A stretch of 64,000 nucleotides of DNA from Enchytraeus crypticus (lineage: Eukaryota; Annelida; Clitellata; Enchytraeida; Enchytraeidae). Shown here one piece after another: positions 47,573 through 60,094 of the stretch (position 1 is the first letter of the stretch; the number at the start of each line of letters is the position of its first letter). A model generated the notes under the pieces. That model was not told the origin of the DNA, did no database searches, and worked only from the letters and a program-made list of their open reading frames with translations. The DNA is taken from NCBI GenBank assembly GCA_905160935.1, contig CAJHZI010000415.1, positions 62,001 through 126,000 on the forward strand, in the 5' to 3' direction. The position numbers and the translations under genes are program-made.

Positions 47573-48250
47573 AGACTTCGGTGGAATTGTCCTGTTGTTG
47601 TTGCCTCCCCAGCGGAAAAAGGAAAAGGAGCTTTTTGTATTTCGGAGCAAAAATTTGACGTAAGCTGAACACTCTGTAGTGAGTAGTTTAGAATTCAGAT
47701 AAAAAAGATAAAAATTAAAGATTATAAAAGATTCAGGTAAAAAGATTTAACTTTCACTGAAATTTATTATTAGGCTTAAATTTTAAAATTTGGAAAAAGT
47801 TCTTAATTTTTTTTCACATTTTCTTAATTTTTCTCAAATTGATAATGTTTCGAAATATTTTGCTTTACTTAGTATTCTCTATTTCTTGAAATTTTGACGA
47901 AGTTGGTACCTATTGCAAACTGAATTCCTTACCAGATAACTTAGCCGCGAAGGAGTTGATTATTTTTTTGTACACATTACAGACATTTGTAATCAAACTT
48001 GCTTTAACTAAAGTCAAGCAATAATTTAAATTGCTTTCTTGGAAAATTGTGACAAATGGTCTAAGAATTCTCATTTAAAGATGAACTAGACGCCGCCACA
48101 GCTAATTGAAATAATATTATTTAAATAATTATTACTAATTAATTATTAATGCATGTAAATATATACTGATGTAGGTTTAGTTGTAGTGGTGACTAACTGA
48201 ACAATGAATGCTAGTTTGAGGAGTTCAATGCTTGAATTAAAATTAAAATA

Positions 48251-48448
48251 TATAGGATGTCCCAAAATACCCTCCGTCTAGCCAAAATTAAAGTCTTAAC
48301 ATTATATATTTTTTGTGAAATCTGTTAGAAAGGGTGCAGTGTAATACTGTTAGAATAAATACAAAACTTTTAGAGCTATGGCAACAATAAGATTACAGCC
48401 ACTAAATAAAAATAAAAAAGGTTTCAATAGTTTGTATGCACCCTGTAT
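48251..48448. mobile_element. Short mariner-like non-autonomous element (candidate)
   Basis: Left end ta-taggatgtcccaaaat, right end gcaccctgtata. These approximate the TACAGGGTGTCCCAAAA-type terminus of mariner/Tc relatives, with TA at both borders. A second partial right end sits near 48515-48530. No transposase. Confidence 0.3.
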
Positions 48449-49082
48449 AATTCTAACTGTACAGTATATAAATAGTATTTAAATTAGTTCCTAAAGGAGC
48501 TCAAGTTTTATATGCACCCTGTATAATTGTGAAAGTTTAACATTGCAAATATATTAAGCACTTCATTGTAGCCTAACATTCCTAATGTTGAAGAATACAG
48601 TTTCGTATTCAGACAACAATAGATTAATAATACTTTAGCGTGGACTAAGATAGTTTTCTAGATTATATAGTTTTTTACTAACAGCGTCAATAGAAGACTG
48701 CGTCTGGAGAGAGAGAGAGAAAACAAATATTTAATCGCAGATATTAATTAGCACAGCGATTGCTTGGAGACCAAGAGGTCAAGAATTCAATTCGTAGTTG
48801 ACCGTTGTAACACGTTGCATCCAGTAGCAAGCTCATCTCGTAGAAAGATTCGTAGGCGTTAGTTTTTGTTCGCGGTGCACTTCGCCGCAATATCTGACGC
48901 CCCCTTGCGTCTAAAGTTGTTTTAACCACGCACTCTTGCATTTAATGTTTTAATTTCTAATTGTAGTGTAGAGATAAACTGATGAGCTGACTTGAATTTG
49001 TACTTGTTGCCTCATAACGTAACAGCTGTTAAATAAACACGTCGTTGTTATTAAATCTGTTGTTGTTGCTTACGATGACTTC

Positions 49083-49178
49083 TGATGCTTTATATTTCAA
49101 CGTCTTATTTTTTCGGAAAAAGAAGAAAAATGATGCTTTATATTTCAACGTCTTATTTTTTCGGAAAAAGAAGAAAAA
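49083..49178. repeat. 48-bp exact tandem duplication
   Basis: Two identical 48-bp units (words tgatgctttatatttcaacg and tcttattttttcggaaaaag) side by side. Confidence 0.95.
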
Positions 49179-50223
49179 CAATGCTAACATAGTAATGGTA
49201 TGGTGACTTCTCTTTATTGAAAAAGGATTTATTTAAGACAGATAGGTTCCTCAGAAAGAATATCAAACCATCAGGCACGGCGATCTGAAGGAACCGAGTG
49301 CTAGCACTGTTTCGTGAATAAAAAGCTCGGGTGTTAGAAGAAGAAGGGTGTTAGAAATTCGGGCTAGCTGCAATCTGCACCATCAAAATGCAATGATTAC
49401 AAATAGTCACGAAGAGAAGAGGAAAGAGAGGAGGAAATAGACTACAATTATTAATAATAATTGTCATTGATGACTGTTGCATTCCAATTGTTGTTATTAT
49501 TATTAATTAAGAAAACTCTACAATATGCGTGGTATGTCACGCTGTAACTAGAGGAATGAAAAGTTCTAAAACAACAACAACAGCTCTTGCGAGATATTGA
49601 CAATCACAGATATTCTTTGAAATCAAGATTATAGATAATCAATCAATCAGTACATCACAATCATTAACTTTACATATATACACTATGTACAGAGATACAG
49701 AGAAGCCTATACAATATACATGCAACAATCCACGTCTGCTTACAAAGTAACAGGATTACTCGATGAAATAAATCGAAAAAACCTAGGACGTTTGGAGCCT
49801 TAATACTTTATTGCCGGAACTTAAAGCATGGCGTAGAAATCGCTATAAAGTTTCTTTTTCCTTCTTCGCAGATCAACAATAGTTGATCCACTAAGAGAGA
49901 CAGACAGATAGAGAGACAGACAGACAGGCGAGAGACAGAGAAGAAGAGAGACGGAAAGGGACATTTTAACCCACTATATTCAGTTCAAACAAATCACAAA
50001 TTCCCTATCTCTAGACACTGATATGTTCAAGCACGTATAAGCAAACGACATGCGGCAAAGCTTACCCATCTTGTACATATCATATCATCACGCCATTTTG
50101 CAATTTATCATTACAGCTCTGTAGAATAATCACAACCACTGTTAATACACATACCCATATATTAATTAAATAAGAATCGAAATAGTTATGAATTTTTTCT
50201 CAAAACTACCCACACAGTTACAT

Positions 50224-50380
50224 TTTGGCTGGAGCCAGTGGTGGAGCCAGTGGCGATGTCGGCAAGATATTCGAATGCGGATCAGTATGTGCGGGATTAA
50301 AATCCTGGGCTCGCCCGTCACTGGCATCGCTTTCAAGTGAGGAAACTGACGTTAACATTAGCTTTACCTGCTCTACTGAT
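50224..50380 (+). repeat. Dispersed repeat R1 (SINE), full length
   Basis: ggctggagccagtggtgg with a duplicated gagccagtggcgatgtcgg start, gcggatcagtatgtgcgg, ggattaaaatcctgggctc, cgtcactggcatcgc and actgacgttaacattagc. Confidence 0.85.
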
Positions 50381-51423
50381 ACATCGATACGTCTCAGATG
50401 AGTATAGAAAGCAACAGTTACAAATAATATCGGGACGTTTTTCATAATCTCCGTTGAAAAATTGAAGATTTCTAACAATACATTGATCAACAAACAGCGC
50501 GTAGAAACTATCGAAACGCTCTGCATTACTACCTTCTTAATCCCTATAGAAAAATATTCCAAATCTGACAATCTATTCTACAAGAGTACTTTACTAATTG
50601 TAAAAACTGCAGTTTTATGTATTTCATAAATATCAATATAGGCCTACTTACAATTTAAAATAAACGAACAACAAGTATATTTAGCCCATACAACGATTTA
50701 CATAAAATAGTAATAAGAACGTCTCAAGCACGGTTCTCTGAATATATCAGTCTATTGATCAATCAATCCATCAATCAATCAGTTAACAAACCAATCAATC
50801 CATAAATTAATCAATCACCATCACAGATAAGAGATGCAACAAGACTTCTGAAATTCTAGAATCTGGGCAACCAATCTATTCAGTCAAAAAGGTTAAACAT
50901 AAATGAAATTATAGTCCATGATGATATCACTCTCCCTCTCTTAGTGCACTGCCAACTGGCAGGTCCATGGTATATAACGCCTCCACTCTTTTCTGTGCCA
51001 ACTCTCTCCAGAACTTCCACATTTAACGCAATATCTATCACTTTCATATCCAAAATTTGAACATCTAAGCGATTTTTTCATTTCTTCATGAAATAGATTT
51101 AATCACAGATATTACTTTTCATTAGCTCATCAAAAAATATCAAAGCACAAATAAGTTGTTGCACAACTTTTCACAGAAGTATCAGCTTTAGTTGCTTCAA
51201 TCTATCAATACTGAACCAATCAAACAATCAACGTCATTTCCTCATCCATGGATGAGGTCAGGGACGTCCCCACAGCACACATCACCACAAAAATCTTTCA
51301 GATGAACATGAATTACAAAAGAAATCAAGAAGTGTTAATGCCATAGTCATTTACAATTTATACTGGACAGCACACGAAAAATTTCTTTACCAGAACACGA
51401 ATATAGCCGGTAAAACCTAAATC

Positions 51424-51460
51424 AGAATTGTGATCTAGTGAATCAATAGATCACAATTCT
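51424..51460. repeat. Hairpin with 13-bp perfect arms
   Basis: agaattgtgatct (51424-51436) and its complement (51448-51460), 11-nt loop. Confidence 0.8.
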
Positions 51461-52189
51461 AAATTATATTTTAAAATATTAAATTCCCAGCCAGATCACC
51501 TTAGACAGTATTCCGGCAGTACGGCAAGAGACGACACACTTAACTTTAGTTTTGCAAGCAATCCGTTTTGCGAACACATAACGAAGAAAGACCCAACATT
51601 GTAGGCAACACTAACATCTCGCTCGGATGCAATATATTCAAGCTATAACGATGTACACAATCACATAATATAATCAAATGCATTCACTGCATAAGGACGC
51701 AATACGTTGAAATCACTTAACCACGCACACACTTACACTTTTACAAGAGAGAAGTAACAAAAGTCGCAAATCAACGTTGAAAGAACCTTAAAGCAGACTG
51801 CAATCAAGTACACTGACGTTTACTGATACATACAAAGCAGTCTGTAATCAAATAAACTGCATGTTTACTGATAAATACAAATCAGACTGCAATCAAAGTC
51901 ACTGTGTGTTTACTGATAAACACGTAAATCGCAGTGTTAGAATGATATCACAAAAGAGATGTAATTATAATGGTGGCAGGTTAGATCTCGAGTATCGTGA
52001 ATTTTCAATCATCAAATTCACGAGGCATGAAAGCAGCGGTTAACATAGAGAGCAACAGATTCCATTCAAAATATCACTCAAAGCTCTTCATAAGTATTCA
52101 CAGACTGAGATATAGCCCCCATGAAATTCTTATTTATCATTACTTAATGATAACAATAAAATTAATAGTAGTAGTAATAATCTCTCTCC

Positions 52190-52420
52190 CCGTGTCGTAT
52201 CCAGTTTGTTTGAAGAATAGACCGACCGAGTTAATATGCACGTGTTGTAGAAAGCGACATAAAAACTAGATCTAAACAAACATCAGAAAGGGCATTCGGT
52301 TGGCGAGCGCCTAGGCTCCAGAAATTGCTACAAATCTTAGATGTATGGATAAACTTTCAAAGTATATTCGTATCCCGACTCTGGTTAAACCGCGATTTAT
52401 GGGAAGATGATGATGATGAG
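52190..52420 (+). repeat. Dispersed repeat R3 (SINE-like), near full length
   Basis: ccgtgtcgtatccagtttg, gcacgtgttgtagaaagcg, cattcggttggcgagcgcc, taggctccagaaattgctac and an agatgatgatgatgag tail. Confidence 0.75.
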
Positions 52421-52439
52421 TAATAATAATCTCTAACTC

Positions 52440-52665
52440 TAGTGTTCTCTCAAGAGGTAGGTCTAAGGTACATATAACTTATCAGAGTCACACTTTCACT
52501 TTCACAATCCAGAGATCAGCAAGTTAATCACTTCACAAACGGCAATGCCTTATGTAGCCCCATCCATAAATTATGTAGCCAATAGTAGCTTGGAAAAAAA
52601 TGGCTGCTGAGGACACGTGCAGTTAACGGCGAGTCTATTCTTCAGCATCTCAGATACATCACGGG
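52440..52665 (-). repeat. Dispersed repeat R4
   Basis: tctaaggtacatataac, aagttaatcacttcac and aatgccttatgtagcc in the minus orientation, directly after R3. Confidence 0.6.
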
Positions 52666-53489
52666 AAAATAATTATTATTACAATACTAATAAAAGTGGC
52701 AATAATAATAATATTAGGGATAGCAATAGCAATAAAAAGTACTAGTAACGACCGTTCAGTGCCTGTTTCTGCATAAACGGATAATGTCAGGGCCATCCCT
52801 GCTTCACTTAGATATATTCTCTAACTGCTGTAGTCTTTTCTATATTGATTAATCTTCCAGACTTCGATTTAAAAATAGCATAACAAACTTTTAATTTGAT
52901 TGGACGGATAGTTGACTTAAGAGTGCTTGATGTTGTTATAGTCTGCCACACTAATTATAGTCATCTATGTCTAGACACTGTAAAAAAAATAATTATAAAA
53001 TACAACATTTTACGAAAGCTGGATGACAATTTCAATACCAAGGAATCTTCAATTAAATAAAACTTGTAAATCAAGATTAAACGCAGCATAATACGTCACT
53101 CATAAAATAAAAGTAACTCAAATTTTCTTCTAAAATGCACGTCATACAGGACCAAGCTTTAGCTCAAGAAATAAGCTCAAGAAAAATTGTAAGAATTAGA
53201 AAGTTGCTAGATGAAATAACTTGCTTCGACGTAGCGATATGTTAAATCAAATACTGTCAGAGAGTAGCACAGAACTTCTAATACTATTCCATTGTTCTAC
53301 ACTACTAAATCAGACCAGCGTTAAACTAGAATACACGAGAACAAGATTCAGCCTCAAATGATGAGTCCAGCTTGTCAGCATAAAACAACAAAGTTGTATT
53401 TACATAACGTTGAGAACATACATATTCCACAGTTTATTCTAACACTCAACCCAACAATCAGCAACCGTTCAAGCCGAACAAAATCCCTA

Positions 53490-56400
53490 TCACCGTCTCT
53501 TCAGGCAGCAGCAGACCAGCGACGAATGCCTAGCTCTGTCATACCGCTCTTCTCTATCGGCTCTCAGCTGATGAGTTTCAGACGCCGCTACCGTTGCAAC
53601 GCTCCCGTACCCCACAGAAGCCTCGACCTGCTGATATGTTGTCGAGGGCTGAGCGGAGAGCGACGACGTCTGAGACCCGTGCCGTGACAGAACGTGACGT
53701 CTGCGCGAGAGTCTTCGGCGAGTCGTTGAGCCGCAACAGCTGCTCGTGCTCGTCTGCTCGTAGTGTCGTTGACAGTCGCGCACGTACGCGTCGTACTGAC
53801 GGTCCAGTTCTCGTGCGGCAGAGATCTGCTCCTCGCGCGCGGGTATTTCCAGCGCCATCGCGCAGGACAGGGAGCACGCCCAGTGCTGGAATGGTACGCA
53901 CGTGTTCCCGAGATATGGGTTCTTGAATGTGATGACTTTGAAACCTTCGCGAGAAAAAAATATATCATGCTATTAAAAAACAATTGCAAGTTATGCTGGA
54001 GCCAGTGACGAAGTCAGTAAGATACTTGACCGCGGATCAGTATGTGCGGTGTTCAAACCCTGGTCTCTCCCATCACTGACATGCGCGAGGAAACTGACGT
54101 TAACCTTAGCTTTACCAGCTTTAGCTTTATACTTAAGTAAATGTAAAGTTTGACATCTGTTTGAAGCCGAGGCCTCTTCCTAACCATGCGAAAATGCTGC
54201 TAACATGGCCATCAGCAACCAGCTACAGGATAAAACCTAGTTTAAGTTCTTATCTCAAAGCAAATCAAGATATTATTAGTTAAGGACTAAAAATAATAAA
54301 TGATCTGACAACTCTTTAAAAAAATCTACCATGGTTTAGTTCAGGAGCAACATCATTTCTCTCTCAGGTGCACAGCCATGTAGCAAGTTCAAGATTTAAG
54401 AATTGGCTGGAAGCAATGTAGGTAAGATATTCGACTGCGGATCAGTATGTGCGGGGTTCAACCTGGGCTGACCCGTCACTGACATCGTTTTCGAGTGAGG
54501 AAACTGACGTTAAAATCAGCTTTACCCGCTGTTTTACTGGAACATTTATTTATAAACAACTTTTAAATAATTTTGTGTACAGTATGAATTACTGTAATGA
54601 ATTCGTGAAATAGTCTAATTTAATGCTGAAACACAATGACGTGTTTCAGCATTAAATTAGACTAACTCTAAATAGTCTTGTAAACTTTAGTACTTAGTTG
54701 CACATGGCCTCTTGCGAAGAGCTTTGTCTGCGTGGTATCATGACTTTGCCCATCAAATTGCGACAGAAATATACTTTTAAAAAAGAATTAAGCAGAGCAG
54801 GCACTGTATTTTATAAATGTTCAAATATTATATCATCCGATGAAATTAACAATTATTGAAATACAAACAACAAACCTGACTGTGTAACAAGTTTTGCAGA
54901 ATTACAGAAGCCACAGATGTTAAACAACCGATAAACCTCTGCAATATAGTCCTTCAGTGTCGGAGCAACATACGGCTCAGCAAAGAAATTTATCTTCGAC
55001 GCCACGATGGCCTTTGCGGCCCAAAACTGAAGTGACTCGGGCTTACGGCTTCGCGTTATCGTTGCATAATCGCCGACAACCAGTCCGGCTGTAGCCGGAA
55101 CGGCTAAAATCCTCTCGTTAACGTCCGTGTGATACCACATAAACGTAGACTTGAAGTAGTTGTGGTTGCCGTGCCGGTGCACAGTTTCCAACGAGGACAT
55201 TTTTAGGAGGAATCCCGGTAGAGCATCGAGCAGGTTGTTATCGAGCATTAGGGTTCTGAGATGAGTGCAGAATGTGATGGAGTACGGAAGAGATTTGTTC
55301 TGCAGCTTGTTGTTCGTCAGCGCCAGGTATTCAAGGTTGCACATGCGGCCGATGTCGCACGGTATCCTGTCTAGATAGTTGTACTTCATCGACAGCCACC
55401 GAACGCTTGTACAGCGGAATATCTAGAAAAAAATGTAATAATAACAATAATCAAAGTGTAGCGTCCATTTCCTCATCCAAGGATGATGTCAGGGACATAA
55501 TAATGTAAAGTAGTAATAATGTAATAATATATGTACAATAATGATGCACAATAACGATGCACAATAACGATGCACAATAACGATGCACAATAATGATGCA
55601 TAATAATGATGTATAATACATAATAATGTAATAATGTAATAATATTATAATACTGCAATTCGTTGTAATTCAACAATAATAACTGAGGTTCAATTTAGAG
55701 ATTTAATTTATCGAGAACTTAAAATTTTAAGTGCTTTAAGCAGAAATTAGAGATATATTCAATTAATTAAATTAATATAAATAGTAAATGAATGAATGAA
55801 TTAATTAATTAGGGCGAGTAGGAGAGAATTGGAGATTCTAGGGAAGACGATGATGATGATAATAACTGGAAATAAATTACATTAGGACTGTCACAATTAT
55901 ATACAATATACATTACATATTACGTATACACAATTATACATAGTAATAATAATAATAATAAAAGGTTTAACGTCCGTTTCCTCATCCAGGAATGATGTCA
56001 GGGACGCCCCCAACAGCACACATCACTACAGATCAATTCACCCAGACCAATCTGCAAAAGAAATGTGCTGAGGAGAAGTAAGGTCCTAAACGAAAGCCAG
56101 TCCAGTCATCGGTGGAACGAAGTGAACGTGAGGGACGATAGTGAAGAAGAATTTCAGATAAGTAAGAAGGCTTGCCAAATCGCAGAGTTTTGAAAGTTAA
56201 TAGAGCTATTTTATATTTTAAGCGTTGATTAAAAGGGAGCCAGTGAAGTCTGCGAAGTAAAGAAAGAGCGAAATTGAAGTCGAGAGGACTTGCAAACCGC
56301 ACGTGCAAGACAATTTTGGACGTGCTGCAAACGATTGAGAGAAGAAGTAGGCATGAACTAGAACTAAGAGTATGAAATAGGCACAAAGCTAATTTCAGTT

Positions 56401-58706
56401 AATTAAATGGGGCCCATCTAGTTTTGTTATCGGAGAAACCGATCTAGAAAAACCAATTTGTAAAAGTTATTTTAAGTAAAATAGACAATACATATGAACT
56501 GCATCTGCAGAAATGATAATGAGGTATGTATAGTATAGATATAGAGTACTTATACCTCAAGAGGGAGTGTATTATCGTCGCCGTATTTGAAAATGCCGTC
56601 GAGATGCAGTTCAGTGAAAGTGTGATATGACATGTAGCGGGTCATTAAACTCTCTGTAACAAATCAACAAAGTTAAATAATAAAAATAAATAAATAAACT
56701 TAAATATTAACATCTTTAGTTGTTCCATAAACTACTACATAGAGTATATTATGTGATCTATTGTATTAAATGTTTATGTTAAATATTCATACAGCCATCA
56801 ATATTTTAGAATTTACTAAAATTGTTGAAGAAAACACTGTAAAGCTGATGTTAATATCAGTTTCATCTCTCGAAAGTGACATCAGTGATGGGTGAACCCA
56901 GGATTTGAACCCCGCATATACAGACCCGTAGTCGCATATCTTTTTATAATGCACTATTTTATAGCTACGTAAATTGTACTACTATGACGGAATTTTATTA
57001 TTTCAGCAAAATATTCAAAATCACAATAGAATAAATAATACATGTTTCTTTAATGTTATTCTCATCTAGCATTCTGAAATTCTCTAAAAACAACTCAAGT
57101 AAAACAACATGCAACAATGATAACAGCATGCAATAAACCTGCTGCATTGTCGTTCGGCTACTCGAGATTTACATTAACCAATGACGCAGACAATCTTTTA
57201 TATTTTATTATATTTTAAAATTATTATGTTATATTATATTTATATTTATAATTATTATTTATTTCATAATTTATTTTATTTATTATTTTTTATATTATAT
57301 TTATAATATATTAATATTATATTTACATTATATTTTTTATTATTATATTATATTTTCTCAGCCGCACCGATCTGAGAGTAAAATCTCGGACATTCCCTGG
57401 AATGGTTATACAGAAAATGATCCGAAATGCTGAACGGTTTAAACGTGTGGTATTAAAAGAGATATATTGACATAACTGATAATTTCACCATAATGTGTGT
57501 TCACTTTTACAGTATTAACTATTTCCGATGAGATTAGAGACTTTTCCAAAAAGAAGAATTCTTGGTGTGCTCTTGTTATTATTATGTTTGTTAGTATTAT
57601 TCAGACCTCTGCAGCGTAGATTTCTGAGACTAGTTGTCATTTGCATCTGTTCCTTCAGAAACGTTAAGAATCTTTCTTTCTTACGATCTAAAGTGACGGC
57701 TAGAAACCATAGGTTGTGCGGAATTTCCTGAAAAATAAGTACATGCACTAAATAAAATCATCTAAATTGCTAAAATTAAGACAGCTTGAATAGTTTAAAA
57801 TTTGAAAATTAGTCAAGTTTAAAATTAGTCAACTCGAGTAATTTAAACCAGCACCCTAAAATTTTACATAAAATACTTCAATGAAATTTTCAAAAATTCA
57901 AACACTACGATACTTTACAGTATTTATAATCGCAATTTACTATCTTTCAATTACAATTCAATTTTTCAACATAATGCCGCGAGGCTTTCCTATTTCTCAC
58001 CTAAATACGACGTCAGTGCATTATACAAACAATATTAGTCTTCTCCAGTGCACTGCCAAGTGGCAGGTTCAAGGTACATATTCCTACTCAAAGTCTGTTT
58101 TCTCGCTCCATAAGACCACTCCTTAGATCAGTTAATCCCTTCACAAAGTCTATGCCTTATCCACACCTTATATAGCCAATAGCTTGGGAAAAATGTGGTG
58201 TCTGAGGTGGTTTCCCATTGTAATCCTGGAGAAAAATATTTCATGGCGAGGTGGCTCCCATCTTGCCATCCTCAGTTCCTGCCTTTAGGTCGCCTCTTAG
58301 GTACACACGGCAGATTGTCGTGGTTGCCCTATTCTGCAGTGGTCCAACCACATCCGAGCACAAACAAGGGGTACAATATTAGTATGCAATGATAAATGGG
58401 CAAGTTATTTTCAAATAGCAACGCTGTTCAGCATCATATATTTATACGCAAACTAGTCTAAAAAGCAAGGCATGAATAAAAACAAAATTAAACCTACGAA
58501 CATACCCCAATATCATAAGCATCATCAGCTGCTTTGTTCATAAGTTTCTCTTTCCATTGTTCTGCAAGCGCCGGATCTATATGAAGTCTTCTAAGAAGCA
58601 GTAATTCATATCCATGAAAAACGTGATTACTGCTTGTACCATTAGATGTCTCACCATTGGTTGATCCACTTTGGCTTATCATTGTCAACCGATTATTCGA
58701 TTCCAT
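53490..58706 (-). CDS. Leucine-rich-repeat protein with LRRC58-like C-terminal cysteine module
   Basis: Five minus-strand exons: 58706-58506, 57727-57607, 56653-56556, 55422-54876 and 53944-53490. All phases agree and give 473 residues. N-terminal 100 residues: helical, with LRRLHIDPALAEQWKEKL and EIPHNLWFLAVTLDRKKERF. LRRs at about 118-212 (TELHLDGIF, VRWLSMKYNYLDRIP, LEYLALTNNKL, LRTLMLDNNLLDALP). Then a His-rich stretch VHRHGNHNYFKSTFMWYH (221-238). The C-terminal module has C310/C313, C338, C346 and C350 (CGFC, TCVPFQHWACSLSCA), like the cysteines after the LRRs of LRRC58. The last 100 residues are Ser/Arg/Tyr-rich. LRRC58 acts as an E3-ligase substrate adaptor; that role here is inference. 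The exon 2 donor GTCTGA is weak but required by phase. Confidence 0.82.
53994..54128 (+). repeat. Dispersed repeat R1 (SINE), antisense in the LRR gene
   Basis: tgctggagccagtgacg, cttgaccgcggatcagta, tgttcaaaccctgg and gaggaaactgacgttaacc. It sits about 50 bp before the exon 5 acceptor. Confidence 0.8.
54402..54530 (+). repeat. Dispersed repeat R1 (SINE), second copy in the same LRR intron
   Basis: aattggctggaagcaatg, gactgcggatcagtatgtgc, gggttcaacctgggctg, cgtcactgacatcg and gaggaaactgacgttaa. Confidence 0.8.
54611..54664. repeat. Perfect 24-bp-arm hairpin
   Basis: Arms 54611-54634 and 54641-54664 (tagtctaatttaatgctgaa plus acac) are exact complements around aatgac. Lies in LRR intron 4. 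Confidence 0.93.
55920..56400 (-). pseudogene. LINE-R6: reverse-transcriptase C-terminus plus 3' UTR
   Basis: The minus strand from about 56390 encodes SKIVLHVRFASPLDF, LLRRLHWLPFNQRLKYKIAL, LTFKTLRFGKPSYLSEILL and YRPSRSLRSTD, the standard end of CR1/L2/jockey-type LINE RTs. It continues into the 3' UTR that also occurs alone at 32080-32225 and ends in a short AT-triplet tail (about 55945-55960). 5'-truncated, within LRR intron 3. Confidence 0.85.
56840..56940 (-). repeat. Dispersed repeat R1 (SINE) in LRR intron 2
   Basis: gatgttaatatcagtttc, gacatcagtgatgggtgaac, ccaggatttgaaccccgc and cagacccgtagtcg. Same strand as the gene. Confidence 0.75.
57355..57505 (+). repeat. Dispersed repeat R2 (3' part) in LRR intron 2
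   Basis: gatctgagagtaaaatctcg, acattccctggaatgg, gctgaacggtttaaacg and ataatgtgtgttc. Confidence 0.75.
58040..58290 (-). repeat. Dispersed repeat R4 in LRR intron 1
   Basis: cagtgcactgccaagtggc, ttcaaggtacatattcc, gttaatcccttcacaaag and tatgccttatccacac. The longest R4 copy, extending to a ggtggtttcccattg word shared with 62930-63325. Confidence 0.7.
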
Positions 58707-59800
58707 GGCTAAATTAACTACAATGAAATTTATTTAGAGATAATAATCAGATAATTTTTTAAAATATAAGTCGCTCTTTAAAAATTTCAGAAAAAATGAA
58801 ACCAATACTAAAATAACAAAGAAAATCAATTAATACCTTCTCATTACAGTTTATAAATAATAAAGTTTTATCCACATCTAATATTTAATGAAATATTAAT
58901 ATAATATTTAATAAATATTATTACATTATTCAACAGTAAACTAAATACGTTACTAATACCACTACCCAGTATTCAACAAGTAATAATTTAAACGCAACAA
59001 TTCAAACATCATTACGATCGTTTACAAATATTTTTCAATATAGAAATGATAGAGATAACACATTACTTAAGTACTACTACACAGTAATAGTGTACAGTGT
59101 AAAATATAATCATATTTTGCTAAAATATTAATATTTAAATATTTTTATTTATTATAATTAATACCATAAATAATTTAAAAAAACATTACCTTGAATTATT
59201 TTCTTCTTCTTCAAGTAACGTGTCTCCTATCCAATGTAAATCCAAAGTTATGTCTGAACAAGCTCAGTCAGATAATGAATTTGCACTGTTTGTTAAACTT
59301 CATTTATTTTTGTTTGCCGATTTGGCATTAGTTCACATTCTATATTAGTTCATTTTTATCGATTTTTACTAATGGAGTATTTAAAAAATAAAAATGCAAT
59401 CTTTATTTAATTATTAATTCAACATTAGTCATCTATTTCCTATTTAAATAACAGTTTACTAATGGAGTATTTAAAAACTAAAAATGCAATCTTTAATTAT
59501 ACGAACATCCTCCACCTCTGATCTATTCTGCGCTGCACGAATATTAAAATTTCAACACGTTAAAGAATTATATCAGTCAATAACATAGATTAGACATTCA
59601 ATAATGTACTGCAAATCAATATATGATCGGAACTGCAAATCAATATTGAACTGAAAATCAATAATGATATAGAGCCTCACGTGCACATACCACTTGAACT
59701 GCAGATTAGGGTGCTAGTGTGAAAATCTTGAATAAAGATTTTGAATATTAATTACTTAAGACTCTATTTATAAAAATTATGTGTCAAAATATTGCAAAGG
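58707..59800. other. AT-rich spacer between the LRR gene and L2
   Basis: Probable promoter and 5' UTR region of the LRR gene (transcribed leftward) and the 3' flank of L2. A degenerate repeat of tttactaatggagtattta and aaaaatgcaatcttta-type words occurs twice (about 59368-59405 and 59455-59495). No L2 terminal exon could be identified. Confidence 0.4.
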
Positions 59801-59809
59801 AATACGACC

Positions 59810-60050
59810 TACGACCACACAGAAAGGTCTGCGTGATCACCCCGATGTTCCTGACTGGTGCTGCTCCTGCCTTGTGATGCATCTGATCTTTCTTTCTTCA
59901 AAACCTAGATCATGCAAATACGACCACGCAGAAATGTCTGCGTGATCACACTGATGCTCCTAACTGGTGATGCTCCTAACTGGTGCTGCTCCTAACTGGT
60001 GCTGTTACTGTGTGAAATCTGATCTTTCTTCTTCTTCTTTCTTCATCCTA
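59810..60050 (-). other. L2 locus: two extra D-type modules
   Basis: Two minus-strand blocks (about 60050-59925 and 59905-59810) share aagaaagatcagat, gcagcaccagt repeats and tgatcacgcagac with tttctgcgtggtcgta, as in the L2 D exon. The second starts after catgatctag and ends ...CGTAG|GTCGTA. In the frame of the L2 D exon it reads GAAPVRNIGVITQTFLCGR. The count of 16-18-nt gagcagcaccagt units differs between blocks. Confidence 0.45.
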
Positions 60051-60094
60051 TGCAAGCATCAACAATATAGAAATCCTATTACATAGAATCCAAG

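Larger units (their letters stand above)
47573..53489. other. USP 3' region and intergenic repeats
   Basis: The USP 3' UTR probably occupies the first few hundred bases. Then: a mariner-like candidate (48251-48448), a 48-bp direct duplication (49083-49178), R1 (50224-50380 +), an LT fragment (50930-50990), LINE-R6 tail (51228-51300), a hairpin (51424-51460), R3 (52190-52420 +) and R4 (52440-52665 -). No further exon recognised. Confidence 0.5.

Noticed and set aside
53578..53989. Three other long open frames overlapping LRR exon 5 and one antisense
   Set aside because: GC-rich exon shadows. Only the frame ending in C-C-C-L-K-R-R joins exon 4 in phase and continues the cysteine module.
57515..57606. 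Extension of LRR exon 2 into NNTNKHNNNKSTPR
   Set aside because: Read-through of the intron. The phase needed by exon 3 places the donor at 57606/57607.
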